NCBI RefSeq assembly: GCF_004214815.1
Contig: NZ_CP035926.1
Coordinates: 310,001 to 374,000 of the forward strand
DNA: 64,000 bases
DNA from: Aliarcobacter thereius LMG 24486
Lineage (GTDB): Bacteria; Campylobacterota; Campylobacteria; Campylobacterales; Arcobacteraceae
Reading direction: 5' to 3'
Below are positions 43,592 to 51,890 of the stretch, one piece after another. Under the pieces are notes generated by a model. It searched no databases. It was given only the letters and a program-made list of their open reading frames with translations, and was not told where the DNA came from. Each line of letters opens with the position of its first letter. Positions within the stretch are counted from its first letter, which is position 1. Made by a program: the position numbers and the translations under genes.

Positions 43592-44776
43592 TTGAAATAT
43601 TATTATAATTTTCTAAAAGGAAATCCAACTATTAGAGTATTGTCTCTAGTAAATCTTATTGCATCTTTTGGTGCATGGTTTTCTACTGTTGCTATTTATA
43701 CTATGGTTGTTGATTTCGGTTCAAATGAATTAGTTATTGCATTGGTTACAGCAATGCACTTTATACCAGCTATTATTATTGCTCCATTTAGTGGTAGTTT
43801 GATTGATAGAACTAAAATAAAAACACTTATGGTTTCAGTTCTTTTTATTGAACTTTTAATGACAGCTTGTTTCTTACTTATATCATCATCTTCTGATATG
43901 TGGTTACTATTAATACTTATATTTATAAGAATGAGTGCAGCTTCAATATTCTTTTCAAGTGAAATGTCACTTTTAGCTAAGCTTTTAAGTGGAAAAGATC
44001 TTCAAACTGCAAATGAAATTCAATCAATTATATGGTCATTTTCATATGCAGTTGGAATGGCAACAAGTGGAATTATTGTAAATATTTATGATCCAAAGAC
44101 TGCAATTATGATTGATGTTGTTATTTTTATTGTAGCATTTATAATATTTTCTAGAATACAAATTAATATTGAATATAAAAAAGTTGAAGAAAAAATATTT
44201 GAGCTTATGATAGATGGATTAAGATATATAAAAAATAATAAGATTATTATACATCTTATAATACTTCATGCTAGTGTTGGACTTACATCTTATGATGCAC
44301 TTATTACAATTTTGGCTAAGAATGAATATAAGGAGCTTATTGCTGTTCCATTAGCTATTGGATTATCAAATGCAGTTCGAGCTCTTGCACTTATGATTGG
44401 TCCAATATTTTTAAATAAAATTATTAAAAAGAGTAATTTACATTATCTATTATTTTTCCAAGGACTTACAATAATCTTCTGGGCATTTACACAATTTAAT
44501 TTTTATTTATCACTAGTAGCACTATTTTTTGTAGGATTTAGTACAGCATTTTTATGGTCATATACTTACTCTTTATTACAAGAAAGATGTGATAATAAAT
44601 ATATAGGAAGAGTTATTTCATATAATGATATGGTTTTTATGATGGCAAATGTTTTAACAACTTTCTTTATTGGTTCTATGGCACATATTACTACAACAAC
44701 AATAATTACAATTTGTTTAGGAATAGCATTTATATTTTATGCCATTTATTATATACGAATATATAAAGATATATAA
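43592..44776 (+). CDS. Major facilitator superfamily transporter
   Basis: 394 residues from TTG with TAAGGA upstream; about 12 membrane segments. ALVTAMHFIPAIIIAPFSGS and LIDRTKIKTLMVS match the MFS loop 2-3 motif of drug/siderophore exporters (EntS-like, DHA3 group). The second half contains FFVGFSTAFLWSYTYSLLQE and RCDNKYIGRVISYNDM. Substrate unknown. It is downstream of flhA but unrelated in function, and no co-transcribed partner is evident. Confidence 0.85.
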   Translation: MKYYYNFLKGNPTIRVLSLVNLIASFGAWFSTVAIYTMVVDFGSNELVIALVTAMHFIPAIIIAPFSGSLIDRTKIKTLMVSVLFIELLMTACFLLISSSSDMWLLLILIFIRMSAASIFFSSEMSLLAKLLSGKDLQTANEIQSIIWSFSYAVGMATSGIIVNIYDPKTAIMIDVVIFIVAFIIFSRIQINIEYKKVEEKIFELMIDGLRYIKNNKIIIHLIILHASVGLTSYDALITILAKNEYKELIAVPLAIGLSNAVRALALMIGPIFLNKIIKKSNLHYLLFFQGLTIIFWAFTQFNFYLSLVALFFVGFSTAFLWSYTYSLLQERCDNKYIGRVISYNDMVFMMANVLTTFFIGSMAHITTTTIITICLGIAFIFYAIYYIRIYKDI

Positions 44777-44790
44777 AAAAAGCTTTATGG

Positions 44791-44796
44791 TACAAT
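44791..44796 (+). promoter_or_regulatory. Putative -10 box before the flavin-binding protein
   Basis: TACAAT in ATGGTACAATCAAG, 26 bases before the ATG; AAAGGAGAG at 44811-44819 is a strong ribosome site. AAAAGCTT/AAGCTTTT flank the box and may also end the MFS transcript. Confidence 0.4.
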
Positions 44797-44821
44797 CAAG
44801 CTTTTAAATAAAAGGAGAGAG

Positions 44822-45385
44822 ATGATTTTAAATTATGAAGAGGTAAATGATTTAAACAGATATAAAATTATGTCAGGAACTATTGTTCCAAGACCAATTG
44901 CATGGATTGTAACAGAAGATGATGGAGTTTTAAATGCAGCACCATTTTCTTATTTTATACCAATTTCTACTAATCCAGCACTTGTAATTGTAGCAATTGG
45001 AAAAAAAGATGATGGAACACCTAAAGATAGTTTAGCAAATATTTTAAAAAATAAAAAAGCAACTATTTGTTTTCCAAATAAAGAAAATTATGAAGAAGTT
45101 CAAAAATGTGCTACACAACTTTGTAAAAATGAGAGTGAAATAGAAAAATATGAGATTGAAGTTAGAAAAGAGCTAGATGATTATCCAGCAATGATATCTT
45201 CAACACAAACAGCACTTTTTTGTGAATATTTTGATACATATAAAATTGATGGAGATACAACTCCTGTTGTTTTAAAAATAAATTATCAATATATTGAAGA
45301 TGATAGAATAAATGAAAGAAATCACACAAAAATTGAGAGTTTAGGAAGAGTTGGAATTACTTTTAAAGCCATGGTAGATTTATAG
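44822..45385 (+). CDS. Flavin reductase-like split-barrel protein
   Basis: 187 residues. YKIMSGTIVPRPIAWIVTED with LNAAPFSYFIPISTNPALVI is the FMN-binding split-barrel N-terminus (flavin_reduct family), and DSLANILKNKKATICFPNKE follows. Members are FMN reductases or FMN-binding proteins of unknown partner. It stands alone between an MFS gene and a convergent operon, so context does not point to a partner oxygenase. A strong shared terminator follows. Confidence 0.82.
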   Translation: MILNYEEVNDLNRYKIMSGTIVPRPIAWIVTEDDGVLNAAPFSYFIPISTNPALVIVAIGKKDDGTPKDSLANILKNKKATICFPNKENYEEVQKCATQLCKNESEIEKYEIEVRKELDDYPAMISSTQTALFCEYFDTYKIDGDTTPVVLKINYQYIEDDRINERNHTKIESLGRVGITFKAMVDL

Positions 45386-45390
45386 TTTTA

Positions 45391-45424
45391 AGATAAAAAT
45401 CTGCTAAAAAGTAGATTTTTATCT
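45391..45424. terminator. Bidirectional terminator hairpin
   Basis: AGATAAAAATCTGCT and AGTAGATTTTTATCT pair as a 15-base stem (one G-T pair) around AAAA, with A/T tracts inside both arms, between the convergent flavin-binding gene and mnmA. It overlaps the mnmA stop by two bases. Confidence 0.75.
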
Positions 45425-46457
45425 AGTATGTACTTTTTATAAAAGCACTTCCTAATACTTTATTATTATCATAAAATACAGCTAGTTGACCACTTGCAAC
45501 TCCAAATGCTGGTTCTTTTAGATTAATGATTGCTTGATTATCAATAATTTCAACATCACAAGGAGTAGAATTACTTCTATATCTTAATTTCACAGCACAT
45601 GAAAATTTTGTCTCATCAATATACATATTCAAACTTTCACATAAAACTTTATTTACCTCTAAAGCAGGTCTTTTACCAACAACGATAGTATTGTTATTTG
45701 GATTTAATTTTGTTACAAAATGTGGCTCTTGAGCACCTTTTACAGTGAAGCCTTTTCTTTTTCCTATTGTATAGTGAGCATAACCTTTATGTTTTCCTAC
45801 AACATTTCCAGCTTCATCTAAAACATCACCTTCAATATCTATTTTTGCGTGTTTTTTTATAATATCTGTATAAACTGTTTCTACAAAACATATCTCTTGA
45901 GATTCATTTTTTTCTGTTATTCTTTTATAAGCAAGATCAATTTGTGCACCCATTTTTACAATATCTTCTTTCTTATATGAATTTAAAGGAAATAACATAA
46001 AAGGAAGAGCTTCTTTTGGAATTTGTGATAAAAAATAGCTTTGATCTTTTGATAAATCATCAGCAAGATAGAAAAAGTTACCATCTGTTTTTGCATAGTG
46101 ACCAGTTGCTAAAAATGAAGCTCCTTGTTCTTTCGCAAAATCAAGCATTGCACCAAATTTTATATTTCTATTACACTTAACACATGGGTTTGGAGTATTC
46201 CCTTCTAAATAAGAGTTTATAAAATAGTTATAAACTTCTTCATTAAATTGTTTTGATAGATCTAATATATGATATTTTATACCAAGGAATTTTGCTACAT
46301 CATCAATATCTTTTAGATTTGATTCATGGTAACCATCTGTTCTATTATGTAGTTTTAAATAAATTCCTTCTACTTCATAACCCTCTTTTTGTAATATATA
46401 TGCGGTAACAGAAGAGTCAATTCCACCACTCATTCCAAGCATAATTTTTTTTGACAT
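45423..46457 (-). CDS. mnmA: tRNA 2-thiouridine synthase MnmA, campylobacterial type
   Basis: 344 residues. PP-loop GMSGGIDSSVTAYILQ; first catalytic Cys in TPNPCVKCNRNIKFG; second, the persulfide Cys, in ESQEICFVE; C-terminal YTIGKRKGFTVKGAQEPHFV and LKEPAFGVASGQLAVFY. This form, with NPCxxCN and the ICFVE motif, matches my memory of Campylobacter MnmA closely. It activates U34 of Lys/Glu/Gln tRNAs with ATP and inserts sulfur. A second MnmA of a different type (46472-47575) lies directly upstream, so one is probably redundant or specialised. The start has AAAGGAAT upstream. Confidence 0.93.
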   Translation of the reverse strand: MSKKIMLGMSGGIDSSVTAYILQKEGYEVEGIYLKLHNRTDGYHESNLKDIDDVAKFLGIKYHILDLSKQFNEEVYNYFINSYLEGNTPNPCVKCNRNIKFGAMLDFAKEQGASFLATGHYAKTDGNFFYLADDLSKDQSYFLSQIPKEALPFMLFPLNSYKKEDIVKMGAQIDLAYKRITEKNESQEICFVETVYTDIIKKHAKIDIEGDVLDEAGNVVGKHKGYAHYTIGKRKGFTVKGAQEPHFVTKLNPNNNTIVVGKRPALEVNKVLCESLNMYIDETKFSCAVKLRYRSNSTPCDVEIIDNQAIINLKEPAFGVASGQLAVFYDNNKVLGSAFIKSTY

Positions 46458-46471
46458 TATCTATTCCTTTT

Positions 46472-47575
46472 TTATTTGTAAAAACTTATAAAACCACCAC
46501 CAAGACAATAGTTACCAGAATATAAAACAAGACTTTGACCTAGTGTTACAGCTCTTTGTGGATTATCAAATTCCACAACTACTTTTTCATTATTTAAGTC
46601 AATTACTGTACAAGTTTGTTTTTGTTGTCTATATCTAACTTGTGCTATTAATTTATCACCAATTTTCGGTAATTCTTCTAATACCCAGTGCATATCTTTT
46701 GCCTCTACAATTTTACTCATAAGTAAAGGATGATTTGTATCTTGAACAATTGTTAAAGTATTATTTACTACATCTTTTGCTGCAACATACCAAGGTTTAT
46801 GTGTATTGTTTTCACTTTCATTATCCTTAATCCCACCTAGACCAATCCCTTTTCTTTGTCCTAATGTATAACAAACTAAACCTTTGTGTTTTCCTAAAAC
46901 TATTCCATTTTCATCAATAATATCTCCTGGAATAGCTTTTAAATGTTGTGTAATGAATTCATCAAATTTTTGATTACCAATAAAGCAAATCCCTGTACTA
47001 TCTTTTTTATCACTAACAGGTAGATTATGAAGTCTAGCAATTTCTCTAACCTCTTTCTTTGTTAAATCTCCAAGAGGAAACATAGCTTGTGATAATTGTT
47101 CACTTGATAATGCATGTAAAAAATAACTTTGATCTTTTGAATTATCTTTTGGAGTATCAAGTACAAAATGTTCTTTGTACTTAGCAATTTTTGCATAATG
47201 ACCAGTTGCAATCATATCTGCACCCATATTCTTTGCTTCATTTAAAAATACATTAAATTTTATCTCTTTGTTGCACAAGATATCTGGATTTGGTGTTAGA
47301 CCTTGATTTAAACCTTCTAAAAATATATCAAAAACTCTATCTTTATACTCTTTAACAAAATCTTTTCCAATTACTTCAATACCTATTAATTCACCAACTC
47401 TTTTGGCATCTTCAAATTCTATACGATTAGGACATTGACTACCTTTTATTCCATACTCCCAATTTCGCATGAATAGTCCAACAACATCATAACCTTGCTG
47501 TTTTAGCAATAAAGCAGTCACAGATGAATCAACTCCACCTGACATTCCTACTACAATTTTTTTATTTTTATTCAT
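46472..47575 (-). CDS. mnmA: tRNA 2-thiouridine synthase MnmA, E. coli type
   Basis: 367 residues, like the E. coli protein (368). PP-loop VGMSGGVDSSVTALLLKQQG, TPNPDILCNKEIKFNVFL with the catalytic Asp and Cys, DSTGICFIGNQKF with the persulfide Cys, YTLGQRKGIGLGGIKDN and the ending LGQSLVLYSGNYCLGGGFI are all canonical. It is complete and apparently active. It is the upstream partner of the other mnmA, 14 bases apart, and follows folK by 32 bases. One of the two is likely acquired by transfer or retained from an ancient duplication; base composition looks the same in both. Confidence 0.94.
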   Translation of the reverse strand: MNKNKKIVVGMSGGVDSSVTALLLKQQGYDVVGLFMRNWEYGIKGSQCPNRIEFEDAKRVGELIGIEVIGKDFVKEYKDRVFDIFLEGLNQGLTPNPDILCNKEIKFNVFLNEAKNMGADMIATGHYAKIAKYKEHFVLDTPKDNSKDQSYFLHALSSEQLSQAMFPLGDLTKKEVREIARLHNLPVSDKKDSTGICFIGNQKFDEFITQHLKAIPGDIIDENGIVLGKHKGLVCYTLGQRKGIGLGGIKDNESENNTHKPWYVAAKDVVNNTLTIVQDTNHPLLMSKIVEAKDMHWVLEELPKIGDKLIAQVRYRQQKQTCTVIDLNNEKVVVEFDNPQRAVTLGQSLVLYSGNYCLGGGFISFYK

Positions 47576-47607
47576 TTCTTACCTTTAAAAAGTTCATTTT
47601 CAGAACT

Positions 47608-48090
47608 TTATTTTTTCATATATTTTAAAGGAATAATCACGGATTCTCTATTTGCCCAATTTTTGTGAGGAATAATAAGATTTTTTGTATTTATTTTCTT
47701 ATCATCAAAAAATATAATATCTATATCTAAGGTTCTAGGCGCATCTTGAAAGGATCGCTTTCTTCCAAATTTATTTTCATATCTTTGCATCGCTTTTAGA
47801 AAGTCATTAGGGCAAAGATTAGTTTTGAGTAAAATTATACCATTTAAAAAATCACTTTGTTGTAAAAAACCAAATGGAGGGTTTTTTAAAATGGGTGATG
47901 TCATAAGTAAAGTAAATCTTGTATCCTTTTTCAGACATAAGATTAATTTATCAAAAATAAGTTTTGTATTTCCAATATTTCCCCCAATTCCAATAGTTAC
48001 AAGATGTTTCATCAAAGAACTATTATTGAATTTTTTTGGAAAATTAGAATTATAAAAAAGTGTTAATTCAGGACTCAAAGTTTTTTTCAA
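47608..48090 (-). CDS. folK: 2-amino-4-hydroxy-6-hydroxymethyldihydropteridine pyrophosphokinase
   Basis: 160 residues from TTG. HPPK motifs: LVTIGIGGNIGNTKLIFDKL, NPPFGFLQQSDFLNGIIL and DAPRTLDIDIIFFDDKKINT. The enzyme makes the activated pterin for folate synthesis using ATP. A start at an ATG at residue 27 would give a conventional HPPK, but the 26-residue N-terminal extension seems conserved in relatives as I recall, and AGAGAGAAA lies before the TTG. In Campylobacter and Helicobacter folK is next to flhF; here the two are 17 kb apart. Confidence 0.92.
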   Translation of the reverse strand: MKKTLSPELTLFYNSNFPKKFNNSSLMKHLVTIGIGGNIGNTKLIFDKLILCLKKDTRFTLLMTSPILKNPPFGFLQQSDFLNGIILLKTNLCPNDFLKAMQRYENKFGRKRSFQDAPRTLDIDIIFFDDKKINTKNLIIPHKNWANRESVIIPLKYMKK

Positions 48091-48175
48091 ATTTCTCTCT
48101 TTTTTCGCAAAAAAACTAAAATCTAGTAAAATAGTATGGAATTATTTTTTTGCAAATTTTAAATATCCTCATATT

Positions 48176-49198
48176 TTATAATATTTTTGCTTTACCATTT
48201 TGTATGCAAACTGTATCTTCTATTCTAACTCCAAATTCATTTGGCAAATAAATACCAGGTTCTATCGTAAATACCATATTCTCTTCTATTATTTGTTCAT
48301 TTCTACTATTTATATTTGGGAATTCATGAATATCAAGACCAACACCATGACCTGTGCTATGAACAAAATATTTACCATAACCAGCTTGACTAATATAATC
48401 TCTAGCAATTTTATCAACTTCAAAAGCTTTCATTCCAGATTTTGTCTCTTTTATAGCTTTCTCTTGAGCAGAAAGTACAATATCGTATATTTTCTGATAT
48501 TTACTATTTTTAAACTTTTGTTCTCTTTTAAAAGAGAAATTTGATGAATTCATATTACTTGTACAAGTTCTATCAGTACAATATCTTCTAAATTTTATTC
48601 CAGCATCAACTAATAAAATATCATTCTTTTTTAAACTCTTTTTTGTAGGAAGTGCATGAGGTTTTGCTGCGTTTTCATTTATTGCAACAATTGCATCAAA
48701 AGAAGTATCATATTTTGCTTTTTTACTCATTGCTTTATAGCACTCAAAGCTAAGTGCTTGTTCACTTTTATTTATGCCATTCTTAGCTATATATTTTGCA
48801 AATGAGTTGAATCCATCTCTTCCTAATTGAGAAGCTTTTTTTAAAAGTTTTAATTCATAATCAGTTTTTATTACTCTTTTTTCTTTAGAGAAATTTATCT
48901 TTTCTTCAATATTTATATCAAGATTTTCTAAAAGTTTTCTATACTCTAAAATTGTAAAATCAATTGGATCTAAAATAAGACTTTTTATATTATTCTTTTT
49001 TAAAATACTACTAGCACAACTTATTAAATCATTACTTTCAATAACTTCACAATTTTTACTATACTCTTTTGCTTCAATTGTATATCTTGCATCTGTAATA
49101 AAAAATTTTTCACTTCCAAGATTTAAAAAAATTGCATTATCACAAGAAAATTTTGCTTCATAATATATTGCATTTTCATTTTTTAAAATATAATTCAT
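48176..49198 (-). CDS. M24-family aminopeptidase (Xaa-Pro peptidase-like)
   Basis: 340 residues. An N-terminal creatinase-like domain (to about residue 120) is followed by the M24 catalytic domain with the five metal ligands: VDAGIKFRRYCTDRTCT (Asp pair), HSTGHGVGLDIHEFP (His), TIEPGIYLPNE (Glu) and GVRIEDTVCIQNG (Glu). Two metal ions, usually Mn or Co, are expected. Specificity for Xaa-Pro is by family. It is the first gene of a minus-strand operon diverging from aroQ; folK follows after 85 bases. Confidence 0.9.
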   Translation of the reverse strand: MNYILKNENAIYYEAKFSCDNAIFLNLGSEKFFITDARYTIEAKEYSKNCEVIESNDLISCASSILKKNNIKSLILDPIDFTILEYRKLLENLDINIEEKINFSKEKRVIKTDYELKLLKKASQLGRDGFNSFAKYIAKNGINKSEQALSFECYKAMSKKAKYDTSFDAIVAINENAAKPHALPTKKSLKKNDILLVDAGIKFRRYCTDRTCTSNMNSSNFSFKREQKFKNSKYQKIYDIVLSAQEKAIKETKSGMKAFEVDKIARDYISQAGYGKYFVHSTGHGVGLDIHEFPNINSRNEQIIEENMVFTIEPGIYLPNEFGVRIEDTVCIQNGKAKIL

Positions 49199-49236
49199 AG
49201 AACTTCCCTTTATAGTAGCTTTAACAAAAATTTAAA

Positions 49237-49242
49237 TATAAT
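49237..49242 (+). promoter_or_regulatory. Putative -10 box for aroQ
   Basis: TATAAT in TTTAAATATAATCTTACC, 30 bases before the aroQ ATG, in the 74-base divergent gap with the M24 peptidase gene. AAAAGGAAA serves as ribosome site. Confidence 0.5.
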
Positions 49243-49272
49243 CTTACCTAAAATTAATAAAAGGAAAATAAT

Positions 49273-49749
49273 ATGAAAATAGCAGTTATACAAGGACCAA
49301 ACTTAAATATGTTGGGTGTTAGAGAACAACATATTTATGGTGCTATGACTTTAGAACAAGTTCATAATAATTTAGATACAGCAGCAAAACAAAATGGTGT
49401 AGAATTGGAGTTTTTTCAATCTAATCTAGAAGGTGAAATAGTTGATAGAATTCAAGAATGTTTAGGAACTGTTGATGCTATTATGATAAATCCAGCTGCA
49501 TATTCTCATACTTCAATAGCAATAAAAGATGCTTTAAGTGCTGTAAATATGCCTGTTGTAGAAGTACATATTTCAAATATTTATAGAAGAGAAGAGTTTA
49601 GACAAAAAAGTATTACAGCAAGTTCAAGTGCAGGAATTATTTCAGGATTTGGAACATTTGGTTACCACTTAGGATTAATCTCTTTAATTCAAATTGTAAA
49701 TGAAGTTAAAGCTATAAATGAAGCAAGAGCAAAAGAAGAGAATAAATAG
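49273..49749 (+). CDS. aroQ: Type II 3-dehydroquinate dehydratase
   Basis: 158 residues. [20 protein letters not shown] carries the catalytic tyrosine (the Y of YG), [20 protein letters not shown] the substrate loop, and [17 protein letters not shown] the catalytic His/Arg region. The enzyme makes 3-dehydroshikimate in the shikimate pathway. The product of the next gene works in menaquinone synthesis, which also draws on chorismate, so aroQ and mqnF are linked metabolically as well as by position. Confidence 0.97.
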   Translation: MKIAVIQGPNLNMLGVREQHIYGAMTLEQVHNNLDTAAKQNGVELEFFQSNLEGEIVDRIQECLGTVDAIMINPAAYSHTSIAIKDALSAVNMPVVEVHISNIYRREEFRQKSITASSSAGIISGFGTFGYHLGLISLIQIVNEVKAINEARAKEENK

Positions 49750-49754
49750 TTTTT

Positions 49755-50993
49755 ATGAAAATTATAAGAGTAAAATATCTTTTAACTTTTGATAATGATT
49801 TTAGAATAATAAAAGATGGAGCAGTTGTTTTTGATGATAAGATTATTGAAGTAGCAACTTATAATTTTATTAGAAGAAAATATCCACATTTGGAAGCTAT
49901 TTCTCTTGAAAAAAATTCAGTATTAATGCCAGGCTTAATAAATTCACATATTCACCTGGAGTTTTCTGCAAATAAAACTACATTAAAATATGGTAATTTT
50001 TATTCTTGGTTAAACTCAGTTATAAAGTTTAGAGAAAATCTAATAAACAAGGCTAAAACACCTTTAATTAAAAAAGAGATAGATAATCTTATAAAAACAG
50101 GAACAACAACAATTGGTGCAATATCTTCTTACTCTTTTGATTTAGAAGCTTTAGTAAAAAGTCCTATAAATAAACTATTCTTTTGTGAAGTTATTGGCTC
50201 AAAACCTGATATGATTGATACTTTGTTTGCTGACTTTAAATCAAGATTAGAAGAAGCAAAAAAGCATAATAGTAAAAACTTTGAAGCTGGAATTGCTATT
50301 CATTCACCATATTCAGTGCATCCATTTTTAACAAGAGAAGTTTTAAATATTGCAAAAAGAGATAATCTTGTTGTAAGTTCACATTTTCTTGAATCAAAAG
50401 AGGAGAAAAAATGGCTTAGAAAAGACAAAGGAAGTTTTCTTGATTTTTTTAAAAATTTCTTAAATCAAACAAAAGCAATAAATAGACCTTTAGAGTTTTT
50501 AGAACTTTTTAAAGGAGTACAAAAAGTATCTTTTACACATTGTGTTGAAACAAAAAAAGATGAACTAGAAAAAATAAAAGAGCTAAATGCGACAATAAAT
50601 CATTGTTCAGTTTCTAATAGGTTTTTAAATAACAGTAGATTAGAAATTGATAAAATTGAAGATATTAATTTTTCTATTGGAACAGATGGGCTTAGCTCAA
50701 ATAGTTCATTGTCTATGTTTGATGAATTAAGAGCTGCTTTAAATATACATTTTGAAAAAGATATTGTAAAATTCTCAAGAACTTTGTTAAATGCTGCAAC
50801 AAATGGAGGAGCTAAAGCTCTTGGATATGAAGGTAAAAAAGGGAAGATTGAGATTGATTATGATGCTGATATGATCGCTTTTTCTTTGCCAAATGATATT
50901 GTAGAAATAGAAGATATATATATGCATATAATTTTACATACAAAGAATGTAAATAAAACTATTATAAAAGGAAAAATAATTGACATTTCTTAA
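49755..50993 (+). CDS. mqnF: Aminofutalosine deaminase-type amidohydrolase
   Basis: 412 residues. Amidohydrolase superfamily (COG0402) signatures: GLINSHIHLEFS (metal HxH), AIHSPYSVHP (His), SSHFLESKEE (His-x-x-Glu) and GTDGLSSNSSLSMFDELRAA (metal Asp). The family in this phylum deaminates 6-amino-6-deoxyfutalosine in the futalosine route to menaquinone; assignment rests on the campylobacterial context (between aroQ and sppA) and memory of that family. It could be another chlorohydrolase-like deaminase. It overlaps sppA by 14 bases. The symbol is used with caution. Confidence 0.78.
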   Translation: MKIIRVKYLLTFDNDFRIIKDGAVVFDDKIIEVATYNFIRRKYPHLEAISLEKNSVLMPGLINSHIHLEFSANKTTLKYGNFYSWLNSVIKFRENLINKAKTPLIKKEIDNLIKTGTTTIGAISSYSFDLEALVKSPINKLFFCEVIGSKPDMIDTLFADFKSRLEEAKKHNSKNFEAGIAIHSPYSVHPFLTREVLNIAKRDNLVVSSHFLESKEEKKWLRKDKGSFLDFFKNFLNQTKAINRPLEFLELFKGVQKVSFTHCVETKKDELEKIKELNATINHCSVSNRFLNNSRLEIDKIEDINFSIGTDGLSSNSSLSMFDELRAALNIHFEKDIVKFSRTLLNAATNGGAKALGYEGKKGKIEIDYDADMIAFSLPNDIVEIEDIYMHIILHTKNVNKTIIKGKIIDIS

Positions 50994-51861
50994 AAAACTT
51001 TTTTCACCAATTATTATGGTGTTAGATTTCATTACAAAATATTTCAAAACTATTGTTTTTTTAACAATTCTATTTATATTATTTTCAAGTTCTAGTAAAG
51101 ATGAATATTCAAATAATGCTTTTGCTAATTTACAAAAAATAGATTTAGTAGGACAAATTATTGATCCATCAAAAGTTCTTGAAAATATAGAAAAAGCAAA
51201 AAAAGACAATAATATAAAAGGAGTTCTTCTTTTTGTAGATAGTCCAGGTGGTTCAGTTGCACCTTCAGTTGAGATTGCTTATGCTATAAAAGAGTTAAAT
51301 AATATAAAACCTGTTGTTGTATATGCAAGTGGAACAATAGCAAGTGGAAGTTATTATGCTTCAATTTGGGCAGAAAGAATATTTGCAAATCCAGGAAGTA
51401 TTGTTGGTTCTATTGGAGTTATAATGCAAGGTTTTGAAGCAAGTAAACTTTTAGATAATATTGGAGTTTCTACACAAACTATAAAAGCTGGTAAATATAA
51501 AGAATCTGGAACATTTGCTAGAAAATGGACTAAAGATGAAGAAGAAGAGTTACAAAAAGTCATAAATAGTACATATAATATGTTTGTAAGTGATGTTTCA
51601 AATGCAAGAAATTTAAATCCACAAAATCATGATATCTTTGCAGATGCAAAAATATTTACAGCATTTATGGCAAAAGAAGTTGGTTTAGTAGATGAAGTTA
51701 CAAATATAACTTATGCAAAAAAATATTTACAAGATATTTCAAAAGTTGAAAAAGCTGTTTGGAAAAAAGAGGATAAGTTTGATAAATTTATGGATAAAGT
51801 TTTAAGTGAAACTGTATCAAAAATATTAATGAATTTTTCTTCTACTTTAAAAGCATATTAA
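50980..51861 (+). CDS. sppA: Signal peptide peptidase SppA (short form)
   Basis: 293 residues from TTG with AAAAGGAA upstream. One N-terminal membrane segment (TIVFLTILFILFSSSSK, about residues 24-40) anchors it in the inner membrane with the active domain outside. Catalytic residues: Ser in GTIASGSYYASIWAERI (about 120) and Lys in TIKAGKYKESG (about 170); LFVDSPGGSV is the S49 signature. It degrades cleaved signal peptides. The short single-domain form is the rule in the group. It ends the plus-strand run; a terminator hairpin overlaps its stop. Confidence 0.93.
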   Translation: MTFLKKLFSPIIMVLDFITKYFKTIVFLTILFILFSSSSKDEYSNNAFANLQKIDLVGQIIDPSKVLENIEKAKKDNNIKGVLLFVDSPGGSVAPSVEIAYAIKELNNIKPVVVYASGTIASGSYYASIWAERIFANPGSIVGSIGVIMQGFEASKLLDNIGVSTQTIKAGKYKESGTFARKWTKDEEEELQKVINSTYNMFVSDVSNARNLNPQNHDIFADAKIFTAFMAKEVGLVDEVTNITYAKKYLQDISKVEKAVWKKEDKFDKFMDKVLSETVSKILMNFSSTLKAY

Positions 51862-51889
51862 TAAAGAGGTAAAATCCTCTTTATTAATA
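51856..51889. terminator. Bidirectional terminator between sppA and ackA
   Basis: TATTAATAAAGAGG pairs with CCTCTTTATTAATA as a 14-base stem around TAAAAT. It serves both convergent genes and overlaps the sppA stop codon. Confidence 0.8.
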
Positions 51890-51890
51890 A

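Noticed and set aside
46472-47575. One of the two mnmA copies being a pseudogene
   Set aside because: Both have complete PP-loops, both catalytic cysteines and normal length, so neither looks degraded.
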